Of a stretch of 64,000 bases of DNA, positions 22,601 to 32,640 are shown piece after piece; positions within the stretch are counted from its first letter, which is position 1, and every line of letters begins with the position of its first letter. The notes below the pieces were generated by a model. It was not told the DNA's origin. It saw nothing but the letters and a program-made list of their open reading frames with translations, and made no database searches. Source of the DNA: Lepas anatifera (taxonomy: Eukaryota > Arthropoda > Thecostraca > Lepadidae); NCBI GenBank assembly GCA_034440635.1, contig JAOTON010001033.1, forward strand, positions 310,001-374,000, written 5' to 3'. The position numbers were made by a program, and so were the translations under genes.

Positions 22601-23160
22601 GGGGCGGGGTTAAAGTGAAGTGCAAAGTACAGGACGGGCCAAAGCATGTCTTAACACAGCTTAGGCTGCTTCAGTCACAGCCGAAGGCAGTGCAGAAAGC
22701 TGTGAGCTTAAGCGTCAGAACTGGCGCCTGATTCGCACATCCAGAATGTATTCTCCTATCGCTTGCATCTAGTGAGAACAGGGACGACCGAGAATTCGCT
22801 GTAAATCAGATCTTGAACATCAGAGGCGACAGTGAGTACGGAGATATGAGCGTCCGCTCACGCATCACCCCGAAACTCAACATGAAGGCAAAGCGTCTTC
22901 AAGATATGATCGCTTGGGAGCCTGACACCATTCATGAGCCCGTGTTTACGTGTAGGCTACCGAAGAAAAATATCAAGGATTTTCTCGCCCAGCCATTTAA
23001 GGCTCCGGACTTCTGCATTCATACACAGGGTACAGAGAGAGTAGTGAAACAGGTGACAGAGGCAGCTGCAGCAGTGGTAGGCTAGGAGACTCGAGACGGT
23101 TTCATACGGGCTAGGGCGCACCATAGGCAGGACCTGCCGGTTTTTAAGACAAAGAGGCAC
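19700..23160 (+). pseudogene. Decayed transposon protein of an unnamed invertebrate family
   Basis: Fragments in order: 19700-19987 (EVPTYWDILRRGILLQKQ...KSNPKF...INEKSLYRKI); then two small frameshifts across about 19983-20035; 20055-21180 (LDRLFDITSCPHK, a cysteine-rich patch, charged helix KRQETALKRKLKKEEATRE, then HVSVTDEPSGRYLWHF and VLQGDSTNSNTGWRGGTHTH); a +1 frameshift near 21180; 21180-21590 (LRHLIKTIDGPTASGNEFSR...QARWLTTAQSLVYMW); MITE; 22614-23160 (RSRITPKLNMKAKRL...HTQGTERVVKQVTEAAAAV). I recognise the order LFDIxxC, GDSTNxNTGW, LRHL, RWLTTA and HTQxxER from uncharacterised proteins that recur in arthropod and mollusc genomes. GDST and later acidic residues could be an RNase H-like catalytic core; that is inference. 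At least four lesions make it nonfunctional. Confidence 0.75.
21590..22613. mobile_element. TTAA-flanked, AGGTCA-rich MITE, copy A
   Basis: Inverted ends TTAACCCGCGCCCCACCGGG and CCGGTGGGGCGGGGTTAA, an inner palindrome GGGGGCCATCGATGGCCCCC at both ends, and TTAA at 21590-21593 and 22610-22613. Removing the element with one TTAA rejoins FDI to KVKCK in the frame of the host transposon protein, which proves the boundaries. By eye it holds about 7 AGGTCA and 13 TGACCT hexamers. No coding capacity. TTAA duplications are typical of piggyBac and Kolobok families. Confidence 0.92.
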
Positions 23161-23380
23161 ATTATGTCAGTGTTCTATTAAGGTTTCCGTGGGATGCACA
23201 GTGCCAGCATGTCGATGCCATTCGCTCCTGTTACCGCCCCAATTAGAACCCGCTTTCTATGTCATCACCTCACTATTTGTGTGCGAGCATCGAATGTATT
23301 TTGACTTCTGGGGTGAGGGTGAAACATATAAGATGTACTACCAATAGTGTGCTCTCTTACAGCAGGAAACTCAGAACTTA

Positions 23381-23383
<3 letters not shown>

Positions 23384-23448
<65 letters not shown>

Positions 23449-23558
23449 CTCCTGAGTGGTGTAGTGGTTAGCATGCCGGGCCGGAAATCCGAAGACCTGG
23501 GTTCGAGTCCCAGCTTAGGAGCAATTTTCCAAAGCTACAACACTATAATAGCCGATAA

Positions 23559-23618
<60 letters not shown>
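23384..23618. repeat. Two TA microsatellites flanking a tRNA-like sequence
   Basis: (TA)n tracts at about 23384-23445 and 23562-23618. Between them lies the tRNA-like sequence at 23447-23522 plus about 40 other bases. Confidence 0.9.
23448..23521 (+). tRNA. tRNA-like sequence, probably a pseudo-tRNA or SINE head
   Basis: Seven-base acceptor pairing GCTCCTG with TAGGAGC is intact, followed by a D-arm with TGGTGTAGTGGTTAGCA (A box) and a T-arm CTGGGTTCGAGTCCCAG (B box). The anticodon stem is short (CGGG/TCCG) and the loop CCGGAAA has C instead of T at position 33; anticodon would read GGA. The deviation and its position inside a transposon between TA tracts suggest a pseudogene or a SINE head rather than a working tRNA. 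Confidence 0.5.
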
Positions 23619-23622
<4 letters not shown>

Positions 23623-23897
23623 ATTCAACACTATTCTGCCATTTCATTCGATGGAAATTACTTTCCTGGACTTAGTCGGAGTTAGATAAACAATCAACTG
23701 GCATGGGCCGAGCGGTTCCGTGGTATTTATCTATTATCTACACTCAAATATAAAACATTATTTCCCGCCACCAAAATGTGTTCAAATTAGAAAAAAATAC
23801 GACAGTCCCACTTAAAATTCCACTTTACAACCGAATATGTCTGGGCCGAATAGTAAAAAAAAACTTTTATTTTGACGCCGTGCCCTGATGACCAGTC

Positions 23898-24185
23898 ATT
23901 GGGATGAGAAACGGGAGTAGTCAGACATCGTACTCTGGAGAATGGAATGGTCTCAGGGGGCACAGAGGGTACGTGTTCCCTCACTCATCGATACCGACGT
24001 GCCCCTCCACCGCTGAGTGATGTCCCCCTTCTGATTCTGTACCTTTCGGCCCAATGTGCCCTCCGCCGCTGAGTGATGTCCCCCTTCTGATTCTGTACCT
24101 TTGGGCCCAATGTGCCCTCCGCCGCTGAGTGATGTCCCCCTTCTGATTCTGTACCTTTGGGCCCAATGTACCCTCCGCCGCTGGG
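23898..24185. repeat. 34-bp array remnant and a 56-bp tandem repeat
   Basis: 23898-23940 is a degenerate continuation of the 34-bp array. From about 24000 to 24185 there are just over three units of about 56-58 bp containing CCGCTGAGTGATGTCCCCCT and TGATTCTGTACCTTTGGGCC. Overlapping open frames here are repeat artefacts. Confidence 0.8.
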
Positions 24186-25011
24186 GCGGGATGCAGATGG
24201 ACCGGATGTCACCATTGGAACCCTTCCAGGGCGACTGTGTGCCCTCTATTGCCAGCTGAGGCATCCTGTCGCATGTCCGGGCCCCTGGGAGAAGTCGACG
24301 CACTTAATCGGCCAGCCGGGACTCACTCATCGCCACTCATTGTACGGGCGAAGCCATCGGGCACAAATATACTTGGCCCCTAATTGTTTTCCAAACGTTT
24401 TTTGATCCATGGTTAGTATGCCTCCGTTGTGAATTTGCCCCCTAACAAAACCACATGCATGGAGCGGTGGGTCACGCACACGACCGTATGCAGAAGGCAA
24501 GGGGGCCTCGCGCCCCATCAGTCCCCATTGTTGTTGACACTTTGCCTCTGTTTTGTATGTTTCCTTTAGTCAAAAGTGTATATCAGCTGTTGAAACTTAT
24601 AGTTCCGTTGTGAATGTGCCCTTGAACGGCAAGTGCCACTGCGCCACTGAATTTAGAAACTGAATTGTGCATGTTCCCTTGGGACGAATGTCTCTCGGCT
24701 CATAAATTTGGTACATCCGTTTTACAGGTGTCCTCAGACCGAAAATACACCTTGACTGTTAAAACTGGTACTTTGATTGAGCATAACTTTGTATGTATCT
24801 CAAGTTTAAGCTCGCGCCATTAGGACGGAAGTGCTGCTAACCACTGGATCCAGATGAAACTGGACTATCTGTGTTTATTTAAGCCTCTCAATGCCATCAT
24901 ATGCCCTTTGCAGAAAGCCAGGGCACGCTGCCGACATTCAGAATTCGTGGAGAGAACGTCTGTACCGATCCCTGAGATACCGGAACACCTGGTCTGGTGG
25001 CAAATTGTCCC
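24186..25011. other. CASP intron, degenerate TGCCC-containing sequence
   Basis: Phrases such as GTGAATTTGCCCCC (24430) and GTGAATGTGCCCTT (24607) recur loosely; an ancient tandem array is possible. No exon is supported. Confidence 0.35.
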
Positions 25012-26023
25012 TTAACCCTCACCCCACCGGGGGCCATCGATGGCCCCTAAGATTTTTTTCTCAAAATAACAGAAAAATGACCAGGTGCAACACCGCGGTT
25101 GAGGCTTCTTCCTCTCACCCTATCATTTTCCCACTAACACTGAAATTTTTTACCCCGGGTCACACAAGGTCAGGTCACCAAGGTCACCTCATTTCAATTT
25201 TTGAGCTCTACCATAGCTACATTTCTAAGCCGATCCATTTGAAACTTCCTACACTTCAGACCCCTTGAGGGTCTACAAAATTTATGTCCGGGTTTTTTCG
25301 ATTTCATGACCTGAGGTCAGGTCACGAAATGACCTCTCCCATTAAAAAAACACAGGGAAAATCGTATGCTCTAAAAGTCACAACAATAATTGCAAACGCT
25401 CAAATTGCTCAGAAAAGCGTTCTTGGATACCCTTTCACGGATGCCAGGGGCGATATTTTCCCTTTGACCTATCGGGGATCATCAAAGGTCACCAGGGGTC
25501 AAAAACAGTATTTTGACGATAACTTTTGACCTAATCAAGCCCGAGCGCTGAATAAAACGTCATCGTGTATGTTTTGTCACTGGCTTTTATTTGATATACG
25601 ACAAGGTCATTTTTATGACCTTTCGTGACCTCAGGTCATATTAGGTCACGAGGTAACATCTGGAGGTCAAACCACTGGCGGAAGGTCATTATGTTCCACA
25701 TAGCGGAAAAAGTTGTGGCATTTTCTTAACAAATGTACTTTACCAGATCTCAATAGCTCTAATGGCATGACAGCTATGCCCAGTTTTCTGAAGCATTACA
25801 TATTTTAGTGGAAGTAGCCTATCGTGACCTAACTTGACCTCTGGAGGTCAAACCATTGACCTGAGCGCTTAAACATACCACATAAAATCGTACTGAATTC
25901 ACACGAGCCTTCTAATGCACTTTTCAGATTTGCGCTAAACCCCATCTTTTTTGGAGTTAGAGGGGGCATCGATGCCCCCGTGGGGCGAAGGTGCCGCCGG
26001 ACCCCCGGTGGGACGCGGATTAA
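25012..26023. mobile_element. TTAA-flanked, AGGTCA-rich MITE, copy B
   Basis: TTAACCCTCACCCCACCGGG with GGGGCCATCGATGGCCCC inside on the left; a matching inverted end finishing GGGACGCGGATTAA on the right. TTAA at 25012-25015 and 26020-26023. The interior is homologous to copy A in inverted orientation, with many AGGTCA/TGACCT hexamers, including TGACCTGAGGTCA near 25308 and TGACCTCAGGTCA near 25628. Confidence 0.9.
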
Positions 26024-26047
26024 GCGGCAACCATATGTCCCTTGCAG

Positions 26048-26217
26048 GTAGCCATCGTTGAGTCTTTGCAGCCTGCTGACCAAGTCCGGGACAGCGTGAC
26101 ACCGGCCAGAGTCCGTGAAAGGAGCTGGCACCTGGTGGCCACTGTGCTCGCTTTCCTGACAATAATTTGCCCTTTACTGGCATTCGAGACACTTTCTCAT
26201 CAGCTGTTGGACGCAGG
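26048..26217 (+). other. Possible exon with both splice sites, next to the 27-bp array
   Basis: An open stretch of 170 bp between an acceptor CCCTTGCAG and a donor GCAGG/GTAGGT encodes VAIVESLQPADQVRDSVTPA then RVRERSWHLVATVLAFLTII and CPLLAFETLSHQLLDAG. I do not recognise it. It is listed because it sits directly beside a minisatellite, as the confirmed exons do. It is on the strand opposite CASP. It could easily be chance. Confidence 0.18.
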
Positions 26218-26224
26218 GTAGGTT

Positions 26225-27410
26225 GGAGGGTTTAGTGACACCTGGTCTGAGGTAACGGGCAGTGACACCTGGTCTGAAGTATCGGGCAGTGGCACCTGGT
26301 CTGAGGTAACGGGCAGTGACACCTGGTCTGAAGTAACAGGCAGAGACACCTGGTCTGAGGTAACGGGCAGTGACACCTGATCTGAGGTAACAGGCAGAGA
26401 CACCTGGTCTGAGGTAACGGGCAGTGACACCTGGTCTGAGGTAACGGGCAGTGACACCTGATCTGAGGTAACAGGCAGAGACACCTGGTCTGAGGTAACG
26501 GGCAGTGACACCTGGTCTGAGGTCACGGGCAGAGACAACTGGTCTGAGGTAACGGGCAGTGACAGCTGGTCTGAGGTAACGGGCAGAGACACCTGGTCTG
26601 AGGTAACGGGCAGTGACACCTGGTCTGAGGTAACGAGCAGGGACACCTGGTCTGAGGTAACGGGCAGTGGCACCTGGTCTGAGGTAACGGGCAGTGACAC
26701 CTGGGCTGAGGTATCGGGCAGTGACACCTGGTCTGAGGTAACGGGCAGTGACACCTGATCTGGGGTAACGAGCAGTGACACCTGGTCCGAGGTAACGGGC
26801 AGAGACACCCGGTCTGAGGTCACGGGCAGTGACACCTGGTCTGAGGTAACGGGCAGTGACACCTGCTCTGAGGTCACGGGCAGTGATACCTGGTCTGAGG
26901 TAACGGGCAGAGACACCTGTTCTGAGGTAACGGGCAGTGACACCTGGTCTGAGGTAACGGGCAGTGACACCTGATCTGGGGTAACGGGCAGTGACACCTG
27001 GTCTGAGGTAACGGGCAGTGACACCTGATCTGAGGTAACAGGCAGAAACACCTGGTCTGAGGTAACGTGCAGTGACACCTGGTCTGAGATAACGGGCAGT
27101 GACACCTGATCTGAGGTAACAGGCAGAGACACCTGGTCTGAGGTAACGGGCAGTGACACCTGGTCTGAGGTAACTGGCAGTGACACCTGGTCTGAGGTCA
27201 CGGGCAGTGACACCTGGTCTGAGGTCACGGGCAGTGACACCTGGTCTGAGGTAACGGGCAGTGACACCTGGTCTCATGTAACGGGCAGTGACACCTGGTC
27301 TGAGGTCACGGGCAGTGACACCTGGTCTGAGGTAACGGGCAGTGACACCTGGTCTCATGTAACGGGCAGTGACACCTGATCTGAGGTAACGGGCAATGAC
27401 ACCTGATCAG
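26225..27410. repeat. Minisatellite, 27-bp unit, about 44 copies
   Basis: Unit CAGTGACACCTGGTCTGAGG plus TAACGGG, with scattered substitutions. Because 27 is divisible by three, two minus-strand frames stay open for 394 and 355 codons with nine-residue repeats (RPGVTARYL and TSDQVSLPV). I regard both as artefacts: no non-repeat domain, and both frames are equally open. The unit contains GAG/GTAACG, similar to a donor site. Confidence 0.93.
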
Positions 27411-27650
27411 ATTTTTACCACCTAAGGTAGGTATGCAGACGGTTTTTGACCACTGCAGTAGCACAGTTTTATGTTTAGCGCTGCAAACAAAGCGATTGCT
27501 TTTGGAATCGGTTGCTTGCAATGATATTTCATTGTCTTTACGAAATTTTCATCGTGCAAGTGCCAAAGTGTATGAGAATTAACACGCACCCACACGGGGG
27601 TGGGCAACCGGCCTCTTCAGGTTTCCACAGGAAGTAAAAAAAACATCATC
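27411..27650. mobile_element. Solo terminal repeat of the 62-64 kb element
   Basis: CACCTAAGGTAGGTATGCAG through GAATTAACACGCACCCACAC and TGGGCAACCGGCCTC matches 62060-62300 and the inverse of 63740-63990 closely. Only one end is present, so it is a truncated copy. Confidence 0.8.
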
Positions 27651-28211
27651 GCCCAGCACAGCAGTGTAACTTTGTATACTTTTAGGGGTGCGCGAGCACC
27701 CCTAAAACTTTTGAAAGCACCCCTAAACTTTCAAAAGCACCCCTAAAACTATTCTGTGACATTATACTAGGACCTAATGCCACGATTATACAGCAATTAA
27801 ATAGAAAGTATCCTAGATTCGGAGCTCTCTTGCAAACAACCATCTGGAGCGATAATTTCGAGCTTAAAAGATTACTTAAGTAATCTGGAGGTTTCATAAA
27901 TGTTAATTACCGTGTCACCGTTATCTCAGAAGCAGTACAATCGAGTGCAGCTAGACTTGTCATTACTTCCTTGATCATGGCTTTCAGAATGAAAAAAACA
28001 AAGCTCACTTCTGGACTTCTCCAAAATGCCACGGGACATGCTGCAATTTCTTCCTGAATTTATTTCGCCTATATGTAGATCAGACCTGTCCATAGGTGCC
28101 ATACGTACCAAAGCAGGGTCAAAGAGGTAACATGGGGTAGCTGTGCATCTATTGAAACTTGTTTAGAAGGGAGGGAAATCAGAACCAGTATCTGGGAAAC
28201 GTAGCTTGTAC
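27651..28211. other. CASP intron, minor repeats only
   Basis: Three short AGCACCCCTAAAACTTT-like units at 27690-27750; a related phrase recurs at 43975. Nothing else recognised. Confidence 0.4.
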
Positions 28212-28370
28212 TTAACCCTCGCCCGTCCGAGAGGAGCATCAATGACCTCCATATGGTTTTTCAAGGATAGCGGAAAAACCACGGCGCTGCGTCGCCGTAT
28301 TTTGCATATCTCTTCCTTGATCAATTCCGCATCTTTAAAGAATTAGGTTTAGTTATGTTAGGCCATCAGG
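28212..28370. mobile_element. Truncated TTAA-type element, left end only
   Basis: Starts TTAACCCTCGCCCGTCCGAG and is similar for about 150 bp to the left end at 42144 (AAAACCACGGCG...GTCGCCGTATTTT; CCTTGATCAATT). No right end was found. Confidence 0.6.
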
Positions 28371-29075
28371 CCAAGGCAAGTGGCTTCCTCTTAAAAATTA
28401 GGATTGCATTTATGCAATAAGTTCAGTTAAGTTAAGTTTATAAGTAAAGTTACTTATAAGTAACAACTCATTTAACCTAGCAATCCGACACTTATACACC
28501 ATTTGTTTATTTGTTTATTGAGGGCTTATGAGCAGCAGGTATATAGGACCCAATGACAGCTCAAGTCAAATGAGATAAAATATGTTGACGAATACAATGC
28601 ACAGAATGAATATTTTCACGATATATGATCTTAGCTACATAAAATATACGGAAAACCCTGTTAAAACATAAAGAGGCACACATAAAACCCTTTAAAATCC
28701 ACAGTCACATCTCAGTGTAGAGGCAGCTGCTTGACGTAAGATCGGGTCAGTGACCTAAACTGCCCGAAAGAACAATTAAAAGTGTCGGACTCAGGGCACG
28801 CTGCCAAATAAGAGTTAAAATTATTCGCCGAACGACAGAAAAGTCCTCGTTTTATGCAATCTACACGGCCGAAGGGAACGTGCAGCAGTCCGCGAGTCAT
28901 CGCCCGTGTGTTTCTTGACGGAACAGGCGATGCAAAACACCATGATGGGCCTACCGAGGGTTACAATATGTATTCTTGGTTTTTGGAAACCAGTCGCATA
29001 GTTTTATTTACGGTTCACCTCTTCAATGGAATTACAGGGTAAAAACTGTAAAATGGCTAAATCGGTTCGCATTGC
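28371..29075. other. CASP intron, nothing recognised
   Basis: AT-rich sequence with TTATTTGTTTATT tracts near 28505. No exon or defined element is supported. Confidence 0.35.
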
Positions 29076-29937
29076 TTAATCCTCGTCCTTCGGGGCCGTT
29101 TCGACGCCCCTCGTTATTTTCGCGATGACACAAAACAGTTCGGTTTAGCCCAATGCTGCGTATAAAATGCATAAAAAATTAATTTCACACATCTTGACCA
29201 AATTTCAAGTCAATGTAATGTCAGTTCACCGAGTTGTGGCGTCATTTCTAAGCCCATGTAAAGCAATTTTGGTCCTAAAAATAATTCTAAAAATGACCGG
29301 GCGTTACTCGGCTTCTAGAAGAGCTAGATCAAGTTCCTAAACAGTATTCGAGAGCTCCTGAAAAGGCAATCTGAAACATGTTATCCATTTTGAGGTCAAG
29401 CCCATAACAAAGGCACCAGAGGTCTCCAAAGGTCAGCAAAGGTTACCATTTTAGACACTGCTATTGGTTATAACTCATGAACAGGACAAGATGCAGCAAT
29501 GAATTTGGTATCGTAGTGACGAGCATCACCCAAGGATTCGAATGGTATGCGACCCGACTTTGACCTTGACGTAGGGTTAGGTTAGGTGGTCTAACCTAAC
29601 CTTAGGTTAGACCTTGACCTAAGTTCAAGGTTACGCGTGACCTTACAAGGTTATGCCGCATATCGTGGAACTCCTTTGGTCAAGACAAACACATTGACAC
29701 CTTGGGCTTTGCCCTAGGTCTATTGGTTCCCTAATTATAAGGGATTTTCTAAATGTGTCAAAATTCGACCATTTCGTGATCTCACAATGTCACTATTTAA
29801 CCTAGCGTAGAAAAATGGTACTCCATCGGAGAGTTCAGGTCACGGGCAACACGCTACGCTTTACCACGTCTTTCCACCTCTCTTAGTTTTCAAACGGTTA
29901 GGGGTCGAATCGATCCCCCGGTAGGGCGAGGGAGTAA
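29076..29937. mobile_element. TTAA-type element, AGGTCA-rich, diverged
   Basis: Left TTAATCCTCGTCCTTCGGGG and right CCGGTAGGGCGAGGGAGTAA are imperfect inverted repeats; the right TTAA has decayed to GTAA. The interior has several TGACCT/AGGTCA hexamers and a patch of GGTTAGGTTAG at about 29575-29610. Confidence 0.7.
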
Positions 29938-30239
29938 AATACCTCCAGTACGACAGGGCTTAGAAAAACGTCCTGTTCTCGTAATATAAGTATATTGGGC
30001 CACCCCAAAAGGTCCAACTAGACATGTTTGATCTGCGACCTCTGTAAGGTCATTTGGGACTATTTAAGCCTTTTTCAGACATGGGTTTGCAGGAAACCCA
30101 AACAACTTCGCAGGACAACTTGTCAGGAAATGATGATAAAGATTTCACTTTAGTACCATTTTGTTTAGATTGTCATTACGAGTCGATTGGTATGCATATC
30201 GATTATGTCAGACCAGATAATGCTCTTGACCTGACCTTT
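29938..30239. other. CASP intron with scattered half-sites
   Basis: Several GACCT/AGGTCA words suggest a remnant of the same MITE group, but no ends are visible. No coding region. Confidence 0.4.
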
Positions 30240-30390
30240 GGGCAGGGATGCGGAGCCGGAGCCGGAGCCGGAGCCGGTTGGAGCCGACCATTCTGCCCGG
30301 AGCCGGAGCCGGAGCCGCCGAAACACTTTTGATCGGAGCCGGAGCCGGAGCCGGAGCCGTCAGAAAGAGTCCGGCTCCGGCTCCCAAAGA
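30240..30390. repeat. GGAGCC hexanucleotide tract, locus 1
   Basis: Runs of GGAGCC interrupted at fixed places (TTGGAGCCGACCATTCTGCC), preceded by GGGATGCGGAGCC. A diverged copy with the same interruptions lies at 37165-37335, closing with the inverse GGCTCCGCATCCCC. The shared interruptions show common descent rather than independent expansion. Confidence 0.9.
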
Positions 30391-30744
30391 GCTCTAAAAT
30401 TACCAAAAATCAAACGTGAAATGGTCACATTTTACCTCGTGAGATGTCGCATGGAAACACCTTTATTCACCTGAAATATTACATTTTCTCAATATGTTAC
30501 GTATATCGAGATTAATGAAATATTGCAACTAGGGTGTTCCGTAGACGGTCTCACTCTCGGGCAGGTAATGCGCCCCGGCCATTTAGCATGGGCAGAAATT
30601 GGCAACAAATGAAAGCATTGGCGGACACTGGCGGTTCCATGAGGGGGAGAAAAAAAGGCATTTGCCCCCAAACTGCCCAATTTTTGGTGATTTTCTTAAA
30701 AAAACCATATGTTTTTCACGATTTACCCCATACCGTCGGCCTGC

Positions 30745-30960
30745 ATATGCCCCTGTTGACAGACGCAGGGAGGATGCCATTCCAGTCATGTCCCTTCCCC
30801 AAAGCCCTGGAAGGGGGCAGACTATCTTTTGCCCCCCAAGGCCGAATAAATTTTTTGAAAAAGGTGTTTACACTAGGTTTGTCGAGCAATAAAATTTTCT
30901 CTCCCCCCCCAGGAGAGCTATCATGTACTCGGAGAAGTAGTTTATACTAGGTCTGTCGAG
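30745..30960. mobile_element. hAT MITE fragment related to 4468-4803
   Basis: GACGCAGGGAGGATGCCATT... and ACTAGGTTTGTCGAGCAATA match the inverse of 4468-4803, including two CACTAGGT-type repeats. It runs directly into the transposase remnant at 30961. Confidence 0.7.
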
Positions 30961-31254
30961 AACCCAGGGCAAAAGGCGCAGAAAACAGCATCCCCGTCAC
31001 TCGATGCGGCACTAGCCGACTTCAAAAACCTGGGTCGCCTAAAGAGGGCGACCGTATGCGACATCTTAGATAGAAATTCAGCTATCATCCAGCCGGATAG
31101 CCTGGTAATGGCCGCGCTACCAGTTACTCAGGTGTCCGTGGAGAGGTTGTTCTCCGCGATGAAGCTACTGCTTACTGATCTCAGGTCCAGACTAAGAGCA
31201 GACATATTGGAGGCAATGTTGCTGCTCCGCTCCAACCGCGATTGGGTGGTGTAG
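30961..31254 (+). pseudogene. hAT transposase C-terminal fragment (dimerisation domain)
   Basis: A frame of about 97 codons ending in TAG at 31252-31254 reads ...LPVTQVSVERLFSAMKLLLT then DLRSRLRADILEAMLLLRSN and RDWVV. The SVERLFSAMK...LRSRLRADILEAMLLLRSN pattern is the hAT-family C-terminal dimerisation region. The catalytic N-terminal part is missing. It lies beside a hAT-type MITE fragment, so both may descend from one autonomous element. Confidence 0.88.
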
Positions 31255-32450
31255 TGAGCGAACCAGCTGCTGGGCCCTGGGCAGTAGGGTGGTTGGTTCC
31301 AATTTTTCTCGAAAAGGAATTATGCCATCAGCCTATCTGATGTGTTTTTCGATGTTGAACACTGTTGGCTTAGGGTCGTTCAAACAAACTTTTTTTCTTT
31401 TCAGACTCGAACCCACTTTTTGCCATTATATATTCAATTCTGATTTCAATGAGCCACATTCCAAGCGTCTACGACAGCGGAAAGATCGCCTCAAAACGGT
31501 TAAAGATTTCATGTTTCGGGCGCGATTGGCCGCCCGGCGTTGCAGTCTCCCCTTGTTAAATTGGGATATAAGGGGTGCATAACCTACCAGTAAAGACAGC
31601 GTGGCATGTGCGTGCGTATAAGAGCGGTATATGGGATTTAACATGCAGGCATTTACTTGTCAGATGTATTTGTAGCGCAATACAAATACATGTTATTCCC
31701 AAAAGACCTGAAATTAAATGATTCAGCAACCTTGTACTCTAAATCCCGACAGAACATGAATGCCTTCCGGAGGCGAACCTTTCTCTAGTAACTATCGCTG
31801 GAGAACGTCGTGAGGCAGATGCTTCTCCATATTCTCCTGCGAACTATTTAAGAGCTCTGGTACTGATAAAAGAGGATCCTGTTTCATATTTTTATTCTTT
31901 AGGTGTCTCTCGAAATCTTCTACCAGCTTCACACCACGTTCTGTGGGACCGTTCACGACAGTAAGTTGTGGAATACCTTGAAACAGGGGAAGCTATACCA
32001 GCTTCTCAACGGAGCCATTTCAGGTCAGAATATTTCAGATTCAGGCAATCGAATACCAGCCAGCTGTCAGAAGTAACTAGCTGGCTGAGGCTTAGTACCG
32101 ACCATTTACAGAGCTTTTCATAGCCTCTATCGGAAACTTAAGCCTGCCTTAGTCAAATGTGAATCGTTTGCTGTCTTGGCCAATTGTTGTGCGACTGGCT
32201 CCTTACCTCCACGATGGTGGTTCTCACCAGCGCGACAGAATATAACTTTCTGTGCACAGATACCACAGCTGATGACAAATTGACTTCAGCACATTCAGGG
32301 CGATTTCTATATTAACTTAATGAAAGCACTGCATTGCATTTTATGGATAGCTTTGAGGCTCATAGAAGGCTCTAAAGCTGACTATCCGCGACGGAGGAAC
32401 CCAAATGCATGGTTTAGAACCACTTGTAAGGAAAGCCGCTAACTATTTCG

Positions 32451-32640
32451 GAGTCTGAGTGGCTCAGTCGGTTAGCGCTTGCGCTCGGATTGGCCAATGA
32501 CATTCATTATGTGCTAGCCCACCCGAGGCAGAATCTGGCGCCCTGCTCTAGCCCGAGCTAATTCTTTCCCTCTCTCCTCTGATGCCATATGACCTGAGCA
32601 GTTCATGCGTTGTTAAACTCCAAAAATTATAATATTCTGT
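32451..32640 (+). mobile_element. tRNA-derived SINE, diverged
   Basis: Head GAGTCTGAGTGGCTCAGTCGG with GTTAGCGCTTGCGCTC resembles a tRNA 5' half; tail ATGCCATATGACCTGAGCAG and GCGTTGTTAAACTCCAAAAA matches the SINE tails at 7819, 12835 and 61045. The tRNA T-arm is degenerate. Confidence 0.7.

Larger units (their letters stand above)
18937..23886 (+). mobile_element. 4.95-kb DNA transposon with TIRs and a 10-bp target duplication
   Basis: The left end is AGGGGACAGCGTC and the right end GACGCCGTGCCCT, inverted repeats matching at 11 of 13. Similarity continues inwards about 130-150 bp (TCGGCCCAG.CATATT.GGTTGTAAA; TTGGTGGCGGGAAAT) with gaps. GATGACCAGT flanks both sides. The interior carries a decayed coding sequence (19700-23160) of one uncharacterised invertebrate protein family, interrupted by a TTAA-type MITE (21590-22613). 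Near the right end are two TA microsatellites around a tRNA-like sequence. Duplications of 9-10 bp are usual for Mutator-like elements, but I cannot show that this is one. Confidence 0.85.

Noticed and set aside
23265..23685. Open frames of repeated Tyr-Ile on both strands
   Set aside because: They are translations of TA microsatellites.
26174..27358. 394- and 355-codon minus-strand open frames with nine-residue repeats
   Set aside because: Both come from the 27-bp array, where two frames are equally open. No signal peptide or unique domain supports a repeat protein.
29570..29610. TTAGG-like telomere repeat
   Set aside because: Only a few imperfect GTTAGG units on both strands inside an AGGTCA-rich element; not a telomeric tract.
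30054..30474. Glu-Pro and Arg-Ser repeat frames
   Set aside because: Translations of the GGAGCC tract.
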